This document shows, piece by piece, positions 8,176-15,044 of a stretch of DNA of 27,013 nucleotides. The DNA comes from an uncultured Bacteroidales bacterium (GTDB lineage: Bacteria; Bacteroidota; Bacteroidia; Bacteroidales; Bacteroidaceae). Where the stretch lies: contig CACXLY010000040.1 in the NCBI GenBank assembly GCA_902768605.1, forward strand, positions 1-27,013, read 5' to 3'. A program made the translations under genes and the position numbers. The number at the start of each line of letters is the position of its first letter. The first letter of the stretch is position 1. Under the pieces are notes generated by a model, which saw nothing but the letters and a program-made list of their open reading frames with translations, did no database searches and was not told where the DNA came from.

Positions 8176-8275
8176 TTTTGGCAAGCCTCCATGAACTGCT
8201 ATTCGTCAGAAAGACCGATGGAAAAGGACCTAAAAGGAAGAGAGAGAAATATCCCCCGGATACCAATACCTCAAA

Positions 8276-8305
8276 GCAAAAGCCAACGTCGCTTTTCGTT
8301 TTGGC
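8276..8305 (-). terminator. Possible terminator after the toroid/PA14 gene
   Basis: On the minus strand, GCCAA (8305-8301) pairs with TTGGC (8286-8282) around a 14-nt loop and is followed by TTTTGC. The stem is short, so this is weak. It lies 15 bp beyond the stop codon of the minus-strand gene. Confidence 0.3.
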
Positions 8306-8319
8306 AGCAACCTCTGTCC

Positions 8320-11300
8320 CTATCTGATTGCTATCTTCTTTGTCACGTCTTCCACCTTGACGATATAGACTCCGCCAGGAAGGGGGACTACTTTGTCTCC
8401 CGACGTGGCCTCGCTCATTAAACACTCTCCGAGCGTGTTGTATATGCCGACATTACGTCCTGCGGCACCTGTGATGTGGAGCGATTTGCCCGAGGTGAAG
8501 AGCCCGACGGGAGCACTTCCCGTGCTGCCGATGCAGTCGGGGTCGGGAAGCTTCGTGTACAGTTGCGACTGAGGGATTGTGCAGAAAAAGCTGGCTTCGC
8601 CCGTGATGCGCCAACGCAGGTTGATGTGCGCGCCGCCGGCATTCTCGAAGTAGAGTAATTCCAGATAGTAGTATTCACCTGCCTCGAGGTTGGCCGTGAA
8701 CTTCCACTCCGGCTTGTCCCAGTTGAATCCGAACCCCGGCTTGCCGATGTATTCGTTGTCGTATTTGCAAATGGGATTGCTCAAATCGCTGAGCTTGTAG
8801 AGCTTAAACGAGAAGGCATCGTCGCAGCGTGATAGGTTGAAGTTGTATCTTCCCGTAACTGGAGCGAGCAGGTAGCCCGTCCATTTGATGGAGAAACTCT
8901 CGTCTTCGGTCGAGTCGTTGAATGGATTGCCGTTCTGCCAGTTGAAGTTTATTACGGGGTCAACGCGCGTGAAGCGGTATTCGCCCGGCTGGTCTTGCTG
9001 GGGCGACTTGTGGAAGTCGGTGTTTCGGTAGATGTAGGGGATGGGCTTGCCGAAGTCGCTGCTGCCCTCCCAGTACTCGCCAGTCAGTCCGTCGCCGTTG
9101 CCAGTATAGATGTTGCTTATTACCTCCTCCTTGTTGCCGTAGTCGGCCGACTGGTGCACGGCGTACTGTCGGTCAAGCTCTCTCAATTCCTCGAAAGGCA
9201 TTGCAGCAGCCGTCTCGATGTCCGGCGTGCCGTATGCATCCATGAATCGGTTCATGGGGTCGAGGTGCGCTGCAAAATTCCAGTTCAGCGCCTCGAGTAT
9301 GCCGCCCATGCGTCTGGGCTTGTTGGAGGTGCGCAAGGTAAAGGCCTCCATCTGCAAGCCTTCCTGTCGGCTTGGGTAAAGCTTTCTGTAGAGGTTCATC
9401 GACTGCTTGCTGTTGTGTGCCGCTATGCGAGCCACCTTCAGCCAGTGCTCGTTGCCGGTGATGACGTACAGCCGGAAGTACTGGAACGATGACCAGGCAA
9501 ATCCCAAGTCGGCAGCAGAATGAGACGCCGCGATGTAGTGCTGTCCCACGATGGATCTGTCGCGCGGCCAGTCGGTCTTGGCTTTCTGGTCGATTTCGAC
9601 GGGCACCTCGTGCATGAAGGTGAAGGTTTCGGTGTACTTCGCTGCCTGCAGGGCGGCATCGAGCCATTTCTGCTCTTTCGTAACGTCATAGAGAGAGAGG
9701 AATCCCTGCATGGCCTGCTGTCCCGATTCGGAATCGACGACCTCGGGGTTGTCTATCACGCAGGCCACGTATGCATAGTTCAGGTGATTGTTTGCGTATG
9801 CCCATTCTCCTGCCCGTATCGCAGCATCGAGATAATCCTGCTTGTCAGTCGCGAGGTAAAGCTCTACGAGGTATCTGACGGCACAGATCGTGAGGTTCTT
9901 GTTCGTCTTTGTCGCAGGATGCTTACCTTCTACTATTACGTTCGGGTCGTACTCAAGATAAAAGCTGCCGTCTTCGTTCTGATTGCTGACGAGCCAATCG
10001 CCGAACTTGCGGCACGCCTCTATCCATTTCACCTTGTTCGTCCCGTCATGCTTGCGATAGAAACACCACGCTTCGAGCACCTCGGTAAGTCCCGAGCAGG
10101 CCTGTCGCATAGAGCACGAGAAGTTGTCCCAGCTCTCGAAGTCGCTGCGATATCTGCCTTTCGGGAATCCCAGCTCTGAAAGCCCTTCGTTTGCCCAGAA
10201 GTCGATGACGTCGGAGCCATGCTTCTTTCTTGATGACTTGCCGGAATTGATGCCTGCTCTCATCAGCGAGAATCCCGATGCCGGTTGCATGCCGACAAAT
10301 CCCAGCTCATAAGTCGTCCAGTCGATCGTGAAGTTTTTCAGGTTCACGCTCCAGGGGAAACCCGGCGCCGAGGCAGCAACATTCTGTCGCGTCTCGCTGG
10401 CGACGGGCGAGAGATAATAGTAGTCGAGCGTGTTGATTAGTGCATCGTAGGCATGCTTCTGGTCGGTTTCGTAGATGGCGGGATTGTACAGGTCGAAGGC
10501 TTTGTCCCATGCCTTCTCGATGCTTTGGGCGTAGTCCGCCGTCTGTTCTATCTTGAAGTAAACATGGTACTGATGGAATTTTCCTCCATCGAGGAGCGGG
10601 TGTCGGCGAATGCCTTTCCCTCCGGCGTGCATATCGTTGCCGGGCCATGTGGCCACAGCAGTGTAGCAGTTTGTCTGTGCACGCTTGGTGATGCCCACTC
10701 CGCCGAATTGGTAGTCGGCACTTGCCAGCCTGTCGTTCACGTCGTCGAGTATCGTGGAGCACGGGCTGTCGGCAAGAATCACGGTGAACGTCACGCCGGA
10801 TTGCCTGTCGCGAAGCATCACGACGGGCAGCGTGGTGCGGTCGTCGCGGTAGAGGAAATCAGTGTCGCTCGCCTTGATGCTGCCACTGGGCATGTTGCCC
10901 TGCTCGGTGAAACATACATTATATACTACGCCGGGGATGAACTTGTCCAGTTGCTCGAAGTTGTTCGTCGTGGCGTGTTGCAGTCCGAAACTGGAGTAGA
11001 AGCCGTCCTCCTCGTCTTCAGTCTCCGTTTGAATGTCCACGGAGCGCCAGAGCGAAAAGGCTCCGTCGCCTTCCGATTGGAATCTGTCGGTAACGAGCAG
11101 CTGTGTGCTTGCGTCATACTTCACGACGGATGTCAGTACGAGGCAGTTGTCCTGCCACTCCGCAGAGTTGTACGCGGGGTACATCTCGCTTCCCTTGCAG
11201 TTGATATACAGGGTAGGGTTTCGTGTTGTTCCTGAGTTGAACGTCTGTCCGAAAGCAGAAAAGGTGACGCTGTACGTGTCGTCGCTGTTCCGGCTTGCGG

Positions 11301-11388
11301 TGAGCGTCACGTCGCCCGAGGTAAGGGTTTCGTCGGCGAGGGCTGACAAGCTGCCCAGCAATGTGAGGAAAAGGAAGATCTTCTTCAT
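8320..11388 (-). CDS. Secreted multidomain protein: toroid glycosidase-like core, PA14 domain, T9SS-like tail
   Basis: The start at 11388 gives a clean signal peptide (MKKIFLFLTLLGSLSALA, then DE). The ATG ten codons earlier would overlap the -7 box at 11416-11423. Of 1022 residues, about 20-290 look like a beta-rich N-terminal domain. About 290-720 look like an alpha/alpha-toroid of the six-hairpin glycosidase type (FGDWLVSNQNEDGSFYLEYD, and repeated helix pairs such as YLDAAIRAGEWAYANN). About 765-920 is PA14-like (GDGLTGEYWEG, then WTGYLLAPVTGRYNF). The last ~70 residues resemble a type IX secretion sorting tail (VGIYNTLGECLMS...LPGGVYIVKVED..KKIAIR). A role in glycan binding and hydrolysis outside the cell is likely. 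I cannot name a GH family, and catalytic residues are not assigned. Confidence 0.85.
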   Translation of the reverse strand: MKKIFLFLTLLGSLSALADETLTSGDVTLTASRNSDDTYSVTFSAFGQTFNSGTTRNPTLYINCKGSEMYPAYNSAEWQDNCLVLTSVVKYDASTQLLVTDRFQSEGDGAFSLWRSVDIQTETEDEEDGFYSSFGLQHATTNNFEQLDKFIPGVVYNVCFTEQGNMPSGSIKASDTDFLYRDDRTTLPVVMLRDRQSGVTFTVILADSPCSTILDDVNDRLASADYQFGGVGITKRAQTNCYTAVATWPGNDMHAGGKGIRRHPLLDGGKFHQYHVYFKIEQTADYAQSIEKAWDKAFDLYNPAIYETDQKHAYDALINTLDYYYLSPVASETRQNVAASAPGFPWSVNLKNFTIDWTTYELGFVGMQPASGFSLMRAGINSGKSSRKKHGSDVIDFWANEGLSELGFPKGRYRSDFESWDNFSCSMRQACSGLTEVLEAWCFYRKHDGTNKVKWIEACRKFGDWLVSNQNEDGSFYLEYDPNVIVEGKHPATKTNKNLTICAVRYLVELYLATDKQDYLDAAIRAGEWAYANNHLNYAYVACVIDNPEVVDSESGQQAMQGFLSLYDVTKEQKWLDAALQAAKYTETFTFMHEVPVEIDQKAKTDWPRDRSIVGQHYIAASHSAADLGFAWSSFQYFRLYVITGNEHWLKVARIAAHNSKQSMNLYRKLYPSRQEGLQMEAFTLRTSNKPRRMGGILEALNWNFAAHLDPMNRFMDAYGTPDIETAAAMPFEELRELDRQYAVHQSADYGNKEEVISNIYTGNGDGLTGEYWEGSSDFGKPIPYIYRNTDFHKSPQQDQPGEYRFTRVDPVINFNWQNGNPFNDSTEDESFSIKWTGYLLAPVTGRYNFNLSRCDDAFSFKLYKLSDLSNPICKYDNEYIGKPGFGFNWDKPEWKFTANLEAGEYYYLELLYFENAGGAHINLRWRITGEASFFCTIPQSQLYTKLPDPDCIGSTGSAPVGLFTSGKSLHITGAAGRNVGIYNTLGECLMSEATSGDKVVPLPGGVYIVKVEDVTKKIAIR

Positions 11389-11415
11389 GGGGATTGAAAT
11401 AATGAAATGATGGCA

Positions 11416-11423
11416 CAAAGTTA
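11416..11423 (-). promoter_or_regulatory. Predicted -7 box for the toroid/PA14 gene
   Basis: Minus-strand TAACTTTG matches TAnnTTTG and lies 27 bp before the chosen ATG at 11388. No convincing -33 TTTG is seen. The box supports the downstream ATG. Confidence 0.55.
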
Positions 11424-11490
11424 GTGAAACTTTTGCATATTCCGTTCATTCTATTCCATTTTTTTGTTTTTCGGGTACAACTCTTCCCTG

Positions 11491-11524
11491 CATAAAAAAG
11501 AAAAGCAAGGCTCAGCAGCCTTGC
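11491..11524 (-). terminator. Terminator of tRNA-His
   Basis: The stem GCAAGGCT/AGCCTTGC (11505-11512 with 11517-11524, 4-nt loop) is followed on the minus strand by TTTTCTTTTTTATG. It is a good intrinsic terminator 15 bp after the tRNA. The flanking A and T runs might also allow function in the other direction. Confidence 0.8.
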
Positions 11525-11539
11525 TTCCTTTGCTTTTAG

Positions 11540-11614
11540 GGTGCCTAGTCGGACTCGAACCGACGACATTCAGAACCACAATCTGACGCTCTAACCAACT
11601 GAACTATAGGCACC
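11540..11614 (-). tRNA. tRNA-His (GTG)
   Basis: The minus strand folds as a cloverleaf: acceptor GTGCCTA/TAGGCAC, D arm GTTCAGTTGGTTAGAGC, anticodon stem CAGAT/TTCTG region with anticodon GTG, and T arm GTCGGTTCGAGTCCGAC. The extra G at -1 opposite discriminator C73, the identity pair of tRNA-His, is encoded and included. CCA is not encoded. It stands alone with its own promoter and terminator. Confidence 0.97.
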
Positions 11615-11615
11615 G

Positions 11616-11877
11616 TGTTAGTTCATAGTTCATAGTTAACAGTTCATAGTTTGTCGCTAATTGCTATCAGCTATTCCCTAATTCCTTTCAAAGGCGGTGC
11701 AAAGGTACAACAAAAAAATGAAGAATGAAGAATGAAGAATGAAGAATTTTATCGCAAAGGCTGCATTTTAACATTTGTTCACAGAGAAAGACGCTTGCCG
11801 ACGCCTCGGTTTCCATCTTCCCTCCAGTTCTTCGTCATCATCCTTCCCCTTATTTACCTTTCCCCCTTTTCACCTTT
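11616..11877. repeat. Spacer with short microsatellites upstream of tRNA-His
   Basis: 11620-11652 repeats AGTTCATAGTTCATAGTTAAC-like units. 11718-11745 is four exact copies of the 7-mer ATGAAGA. From 11865 on, the pyrimidine repeat TTTTCACCTTTTTAACTTTT (same family as 2000-2036, opposite orientation) runs into the end of the next gene. The tRNA-His promoter lies between the first two. No gene is seen. Confidence 0.7.
11700..11707 (-). promoter_or_regulatory. Predicted -7 box for tRNA-His
   Basis: Minus-strand TACCTTTG, followed by CACCGCC, is a strong fit to TAnnTTTG. It is 86 bp before the tRNA 5' end, so the primary transcript would carry a leader removed by RNase P. The ATGAAGA microsatellite lies at the place expected for upstream promoter contacts. 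Confidence 0.6.
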
Positions 11878-13401
11878 TTAACTTTTCACCTTTTCGTATC
11901 GTATGATGCGATATGCCTTGATGGTGACGTCTTCGCGTGGGTTGAGCAGACGGAACTCGACGCGATGGTGTCCGTCCTTGAGGGCGTAGTTCCAGTAGAG
12001 GCAGTCGGCGGTGCGGTTATGGAAGTCGGAGGTGAACTTCATCACCTTGTCCTTCTTGCCGTCCACGCTCACCTCGAGCTGTGCTTCGTAGTCCTTGTCG
12101 GGGCATGAGATGTTGCCGTAGATGGTGAGACCGATGCCGTCGAACTCGACGACGTTGTGGTCGGAGCCCGGGTTGCCGAGTCCGTCGATGCCTTCTGCCA
12201 GCAGCTTGGGCGTCATGCCCGCAAAGCCCTGCTCCAGCCTGACGGCCTTGGGCTTCTGCACTCTGATGCTGACTTGCTGTCCGTCCACTTTGCCGCCGTT
12301 CCGCTCGATGTTCTTCAGGGCGAGGTCAAAGCCTTGCTGATAGACGTCGTTGAGCGACATGGTGGTGTACGAGAACTTGAGGTCCTCCACTTCGCGCAGG
12401 TTGGGCATCCATTTCTCTGGAATGTTGCTGTACCCCATCATGGTGGCCAGTATGCCGGCTGCGGAGGCGGGGTTGCAGTCGGAGTCTTGTCCGCAGCGCG
12501 TCGATATGTCGAGGGTGCGTCCGAAATCGCCATGCCCGAAGAGCAGTCCCATGACGACGTAGGCGGAGTTCATGGTGGCGTCGATGTTGCCCGGCGCTAA
12601 GATGAGTTCGGGGCAGCCGACGTCTTCGCTGTACTTCTCGTTGTAGAGCGTCCACGCCCGTTTCCAGTCGTTCGGGTCTTCCTTATACCAGCGGACGACG
12701 TCGGCGATGCAGCGGTAGAACTTGCTCTTCGCGGGAATCGTCCGGAGCCCTTGCTCCACGATGCTCAGCACGTCGTCCTCGATGAAGGCAAGCGCATACA
12801 TCGCTCCGACGAAGACACCGCCGTACCATCCGTCGCCGTAGTTCATGAGGTGCCCCACCTTGTCGGAGATCTGCGAGGCCGTATTGGGCATGCCCGGCGA
12901 CATGAGGCCGGCGAAGTCGCTTTCTATCTGATAGTCGATGCAGTCGGCATGCGGATTGTTTTTCCAGTGGCCGGACTGAGGCGGCATAATGCCTTGCATG
13001 ATGTTGTACCGTGCTTGCTGATTGGCGTGCCAGAGGGGGTAGGGGGCGTAGGCAAAGGCTTTGGCCATCGATTCTGCCGGAGCGTCGAGCCCTTCCTCGC
13101 TGAAGACCTTGACGAAGGTAAGGTCCATATAGACGTCGTCGAAGAGTCCGGGGAAGCGTTCGTAGTGGAGTTTCAGGTGATGTTCGGGATAAGCGATCTC
13201 GGTCTCATCGGGAATGATGATGCCGCGATAGCAGAACTCGGTGGGCCCGCCGAAGGCGCAGCCGATGGTTTGTCCTGCCCAGCCGCCTTTTATCTTGTCC
13301 AAGAGCACGTCGCGGCTCATCGTCAGTTGTTGGCGTGCAGCGAGATGCAGGGGTAGGGCAGACAGGATGGCTGAGAGGAGCAGTAGTGAGAGTTTTTTCA
13401 T
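11878..13401 (-). CDS. Secreted ADP-ribosylglycohydrolase-fold protein
   Basis: From ATG 13401 the protein has 507 residues with a signal peptide (MKKLSLLLLSAILSALPLHLAA). ATG 13407 is equally possible. ATG 13443 would place the hairpin 13417-13438 in the coding region. Residues ~30-370 have the ADP-ribosylglycohydrolase (DraG/ARH) layout: KIKGGWAGQTIGCAFGGPTEF (36-56), VYMDLT (90-95) where the family usually has a TDDT-like metal site, and CGQDSDCNPASAAG (Q305-C309) for the usual DxDT. The last ~110 residues form a beta-rich domain that may bind ligand. In Bacteroidetes such secreted members may act on other N- or O-glycosidic substrates (inference). The final codons and TAA fall in a microsatellite. 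Confidence 0.88.
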   Translation of the reverse strand: MKKLSLLLLSAILSALPLHLAARQQLTMSRDVLLDKIKGGWAGQTIGCAFGGPTEFCYRGIIIPDETEIAYPEHHLKLHYERFPGLFDDVYMDLTFVKVFSEEGLDAPAESMAKAFAYAPYPLWHANQQARYNIMQGIMPPQSGHWKNNPHADCIDYQIESDFAGLMSPGMPNTASQISDKVGHLMNYGDGWYGGVFVGAMYALAFIEDDVLSIVEQGLRTIPAKSKFYRCIADVVRWYKEDPNDWKRAWTLYNEKYSEDVGCPELILAPGNIDATMNSAYVVMGLLFGHGDFGRTLDISTRCGQDSDCNPASAAGILATMMGYSNIPEKWMPNLREVEDLKFSYTTMSLNDVYQQGFDLALKNIERNGGKVDGQQVSIRVQKPKAVRLEQGFAGMTPKLLAEGIDGLGNPGSDHNVVEFDGIGLTIYGNISCPDKDYEAQLEVSVDGKKDKVMKFTSDFHNRTADCLYWNYALKDGHHRVEFRLLNPREDVTIKAYRIIRYEKVKS

Positions 13402-13416
13402 GGCCATAAAGATGCA

Positions 13417-13438
13417 GCCCCTCCGGGACAGGAAGGGC
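13417..13438 (-). other. Intercistronic hairpin
   Basis: GCCCCTCC (13417-13424) pairs with GGAAGGGC (13431-13438) with one G-U pair and a 6-nt loop. It lies between the small membrane-protein gene and the ADP-ribosylglycohydrolase gene. It has no T tract, so it may be an attenuating or RNA-protecting stem rather than a terminator. Confidence 0.45.
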
Positions 13439-13452
13439 CGCACGATGGTTTG

Positions 13453-13692
13453 TTACTTCATCTTCGATACAACCCAGAGGATGATGACAGCACCTACGAC
13501 GGCGCTGATGAGTTCACCGAGCCAGTCCACGGTCTGAATGCCGAGCAGGCCGAACAGCCAGCCGCCGAACATGCCGCCCACGATGCCCAGGAAGAGGTCG
13601 AGAAGCAGACCCTTGCCTGTGCCGCTCTGCAGCTTACTTGCGATGAAACCGGCCAGAATGCCGGTGATGATACCAATGATGAGTCCTTGCAT
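13453..13692 (-). CDS. GlsB/YeaQ/YmgE-family small membrane protein
   Basis: A 79-residue, very hydrophobic, glycine-rich protein with three likely membrane helices: LIIGIITGILAGFIA (4-18), LFLGIVGGMFGGWLFGLLG (33-51) and ISAVVGAVIILWVVS (62-76). The pattern GxxxG..SKLQ.G.G.G...D...GIVG...GG is that of the transglycosylase-associated/GlsB stress proteins, whose biochemical role is not settled. It matches the family's usual ~80 residues. It lies 148 bp after nagB and 51 bp before the ADP-ribosylglycohydrolase gene. No separate promoter box is evident, so co-transcription from nagB is possible. Confidence 0.92.
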   Translation of the reverse strand: MQGLIIGIITGILAGFIASKLQSGTGKGLLLDLFLGIVGGMFGGWLFGLLGIQTVDWLGELISAVVGAVIILWVVSKMK

Positions 13693-13729
13693 AGTGATGT
13701 GTATTTGGTGGTTTAGTTATCTGAGTGTC

Positions 13730-13791
13730 CTTAAAGACCTTAAAGACCTTAGGGACCTTAAAGACCTTAGGGACCTTAATGCCCTTAGGGC
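13730..13791. repeat. 9-bp tandem repeat between nagB and the small membrane-protein gene
   Basis: Seven consecutive near-copies of a 9-mer start at 13730, 13739, 13748, 13757, 13766, 13775 and 13784: CTTAAAGAC three times, CTTAGGGAC twice, then CTTAATGCC and a variant. Decayed copies continue to about 13830 (GGCCTTAAGGCC, CTCAGGGCC). It fills most of the 148-bp gap. The TTAAAGA core is shared with the 9-mer array at 20203. Confidence 0.85.
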
Positions 13792-13840
13792 CTTAAGGCC
13801 TTGAAGACCTCAGGGCCTTTGGGGCCATTAGGTCGGGCAA

Positions 13841-14632
13841 TCAGAGATTATCCTTCTCGATGTCCTTGAAGTACTTGTACGTGCCGTGTTTCAGCTCGTC
13901 GGTGGCTGCTTCGTCGCAGACGATGATTGCATGCGGGTGCATCTGCAGTGCGCTTATGGTCCACTCCTGGCTTACTCCGCATTCGATGGCATGCTGCAGC
14001 GCGCGGGCTTTGTTGTGGCCGTTCACTACGATGAGCACTTCCTTCGCGTCCATCACGGTGCCCACACCTACTGTCAGGGCCGTCTTGGGCACTTTGTTGA
14101 CGTCGTTCTCGAAGAAGCGGCTGTTGGCGATGATGGTGTCGGTGGTGAGGCTCTTCACGCGTGTGCGGCTCTGCAACGAGCTGAACGGCTCGTTGAAAGC
14201 AATATGTCCGTCGGGTCCGATGCCTCCCATGAAGAGGTCGATGCCGCCGGCAGCCTGGATGGCAGCCTCATACTGGGCGCATTCTGCCGTCAGGTCCTTG
14301 GCGTTGCCATTCAGGATGTGCACGTTCTCCTTCTTGATGTCGATGTGCGAGAAGAAGTTGGTCCACATGAAGCTATGGTAGCTTTCGGGATGCTCCTCGG
14401 GCAGGCCGACGTACTCGTCCATGTTGAATGTTATGACGTTCCGGAACGAAACCTTTCCGGCCTTATGCATCTCGATGAGGTGCTTGTAGAGGCCCAGGGG
14501 TGAGGAGCCAGTGGGGCAGCCCAGCTTGAACGGCTTCTCGGGGGTGGGATTGGCGGCGTTGATCTTTGCGGCAACATACTCGGCAGCCCAGCGGCTGAGG
14601 TTCGCATAATCGGGTTCAATAATTACTCTCAT
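13841..14632 (-). CDS. nagB: Glucosamine-6-phosphate deaminase
   Basis: NagB converts glucosamine-6-phosphate to fructose-6-phosphate and ammonia in the cytosol, feeding amino sugars into glycolysis. The start [20 protein letters not shown] gives 263 residues (E. coli 266). The frame extends back to 14755, but those codons lie across and upstream of the promoter box. Catalytic landmarks match E. coli numbering: P-T-G-S at 40-43 in the phosphate loop, Asp72 in [10 protein letters not shown], and Asp141, His143 and Glu148 in [11 protein letters not shown]. The small membrane-protein gene and the secreted ADP-ribosylglycohydrolase-like gene follow in the same direction. Amino-sugar release by neighbouring secreted enzymes is a reasonable but unproven link. 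Confidence 0.97.
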   Translation of the reverse strand: MRVIIEPDYANLSRWAAEYVAAKINAANPTPEKPFKLGCPTGSSPLGLYKHLIEMHKAGKVSFRNVITFNMDEYVGLPEEHPESYHSFMWTNFFSHIDIKKENVHILNGNAKDLTAECAQYEAAIQAAGGIDLFMGGIGPDGHIAFNEPFSSLQSRTRVKSLTTDTIIANSRFFENDVNKVPKTALTVGVGTVMDAKEVLIVVNGHNKARALQHAIECGVSQEWTISALQMHPHAIIVCDEAATDELKHGTYKYFKDIEKDNL

Positions 14633-14689
14633 AACTTTTACTGTTTTAATGATTAATTGTAAAACTACTGTTATCCTTGAAAAACGCCG

Positions 14690-14697
14690 CAAAATTA
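14690..14697 (-). promoter_or_regulatory. Predicted -7 box for nagB
   Basis: Minus-strand TAATTTTG in GTGTAATTTTGCGGC is the same box as before the efflux operon and rpsU. It lies 57 bp upstream of the NagB ATG at 14632 and rules against the longer reading frame. Confidence 0.65.
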
Positions 14698-14825
14698 CAC
14701 TTTTCTTGTGAAATATCATAGAATGAGGCCGAAAAAAATGCATAATCTGTTGCATTTTGTCATCCGCCGCCTCTGTTCGGGCGACTCGGCTTCATGTCCT
14801 CCGCTGGCCGATGCCAAAGGTAGGA

Positions 14826-14899
14826 TTCGTTGCTGCATCGCCATGCAGCAATTGCTTTGTCGCCATGCAGCAATTGCTGCATGGCGATGCAGCAACGAA
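14826..14899. repeat. Palindrome with 31-bp arms and internal 22-bp period
   Basis: Arms 14826-14856 and 14869-14899 are perfect reverse complements around a 12-bp loop. Inside, TCGCCATGCAGCAATTGCT occurs as a direct repeat at 14838-14856 and 14860-14878, a period of 22 bp, and GCAGCAATTGCTGC is itself palindromic. It lies between nagB (minus) and the BspA-like gene (plus), upstream of both predicted promoters. Apart from this and the two promoters, the 412-bp spacer shows nothing else. Confidence 0.85.
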
Positions 14900-15004
14900 C
14901 TATCAACGTGTTTCGGGGCCTCTTTGCGTGCGTGGGAGGGTATAAGTAAGGTTGTCGTACGCATTTTATATGGCAGAATGCTTGGCAGAATGGGAAAAAA
15001 ACAG

Positions 15005-15012
15005 TAACTTTG
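15005..15012 (+). promoter_or_regulatory. Predicted promoter for the BspA-like gene
   Basis: The -7 box TAACTTTG (15005-15012) has TTGG at 14982-14985, 19 bp upstream. Transcription would start about 25 bp before the ATG at 15045. Confidence 0.65.
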
Positions 15013-15044
15013 CGGTGAGATATTAACAAAAACTAAACAAACAA

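Noticed and set aside
14815..14822. Minus-strand TACCTTTG as a second nagB promoter
   Set aside because: It fits the -7 consensus but has no -33 partner and lies far upstream. The box at 14690-14697 is better placed.
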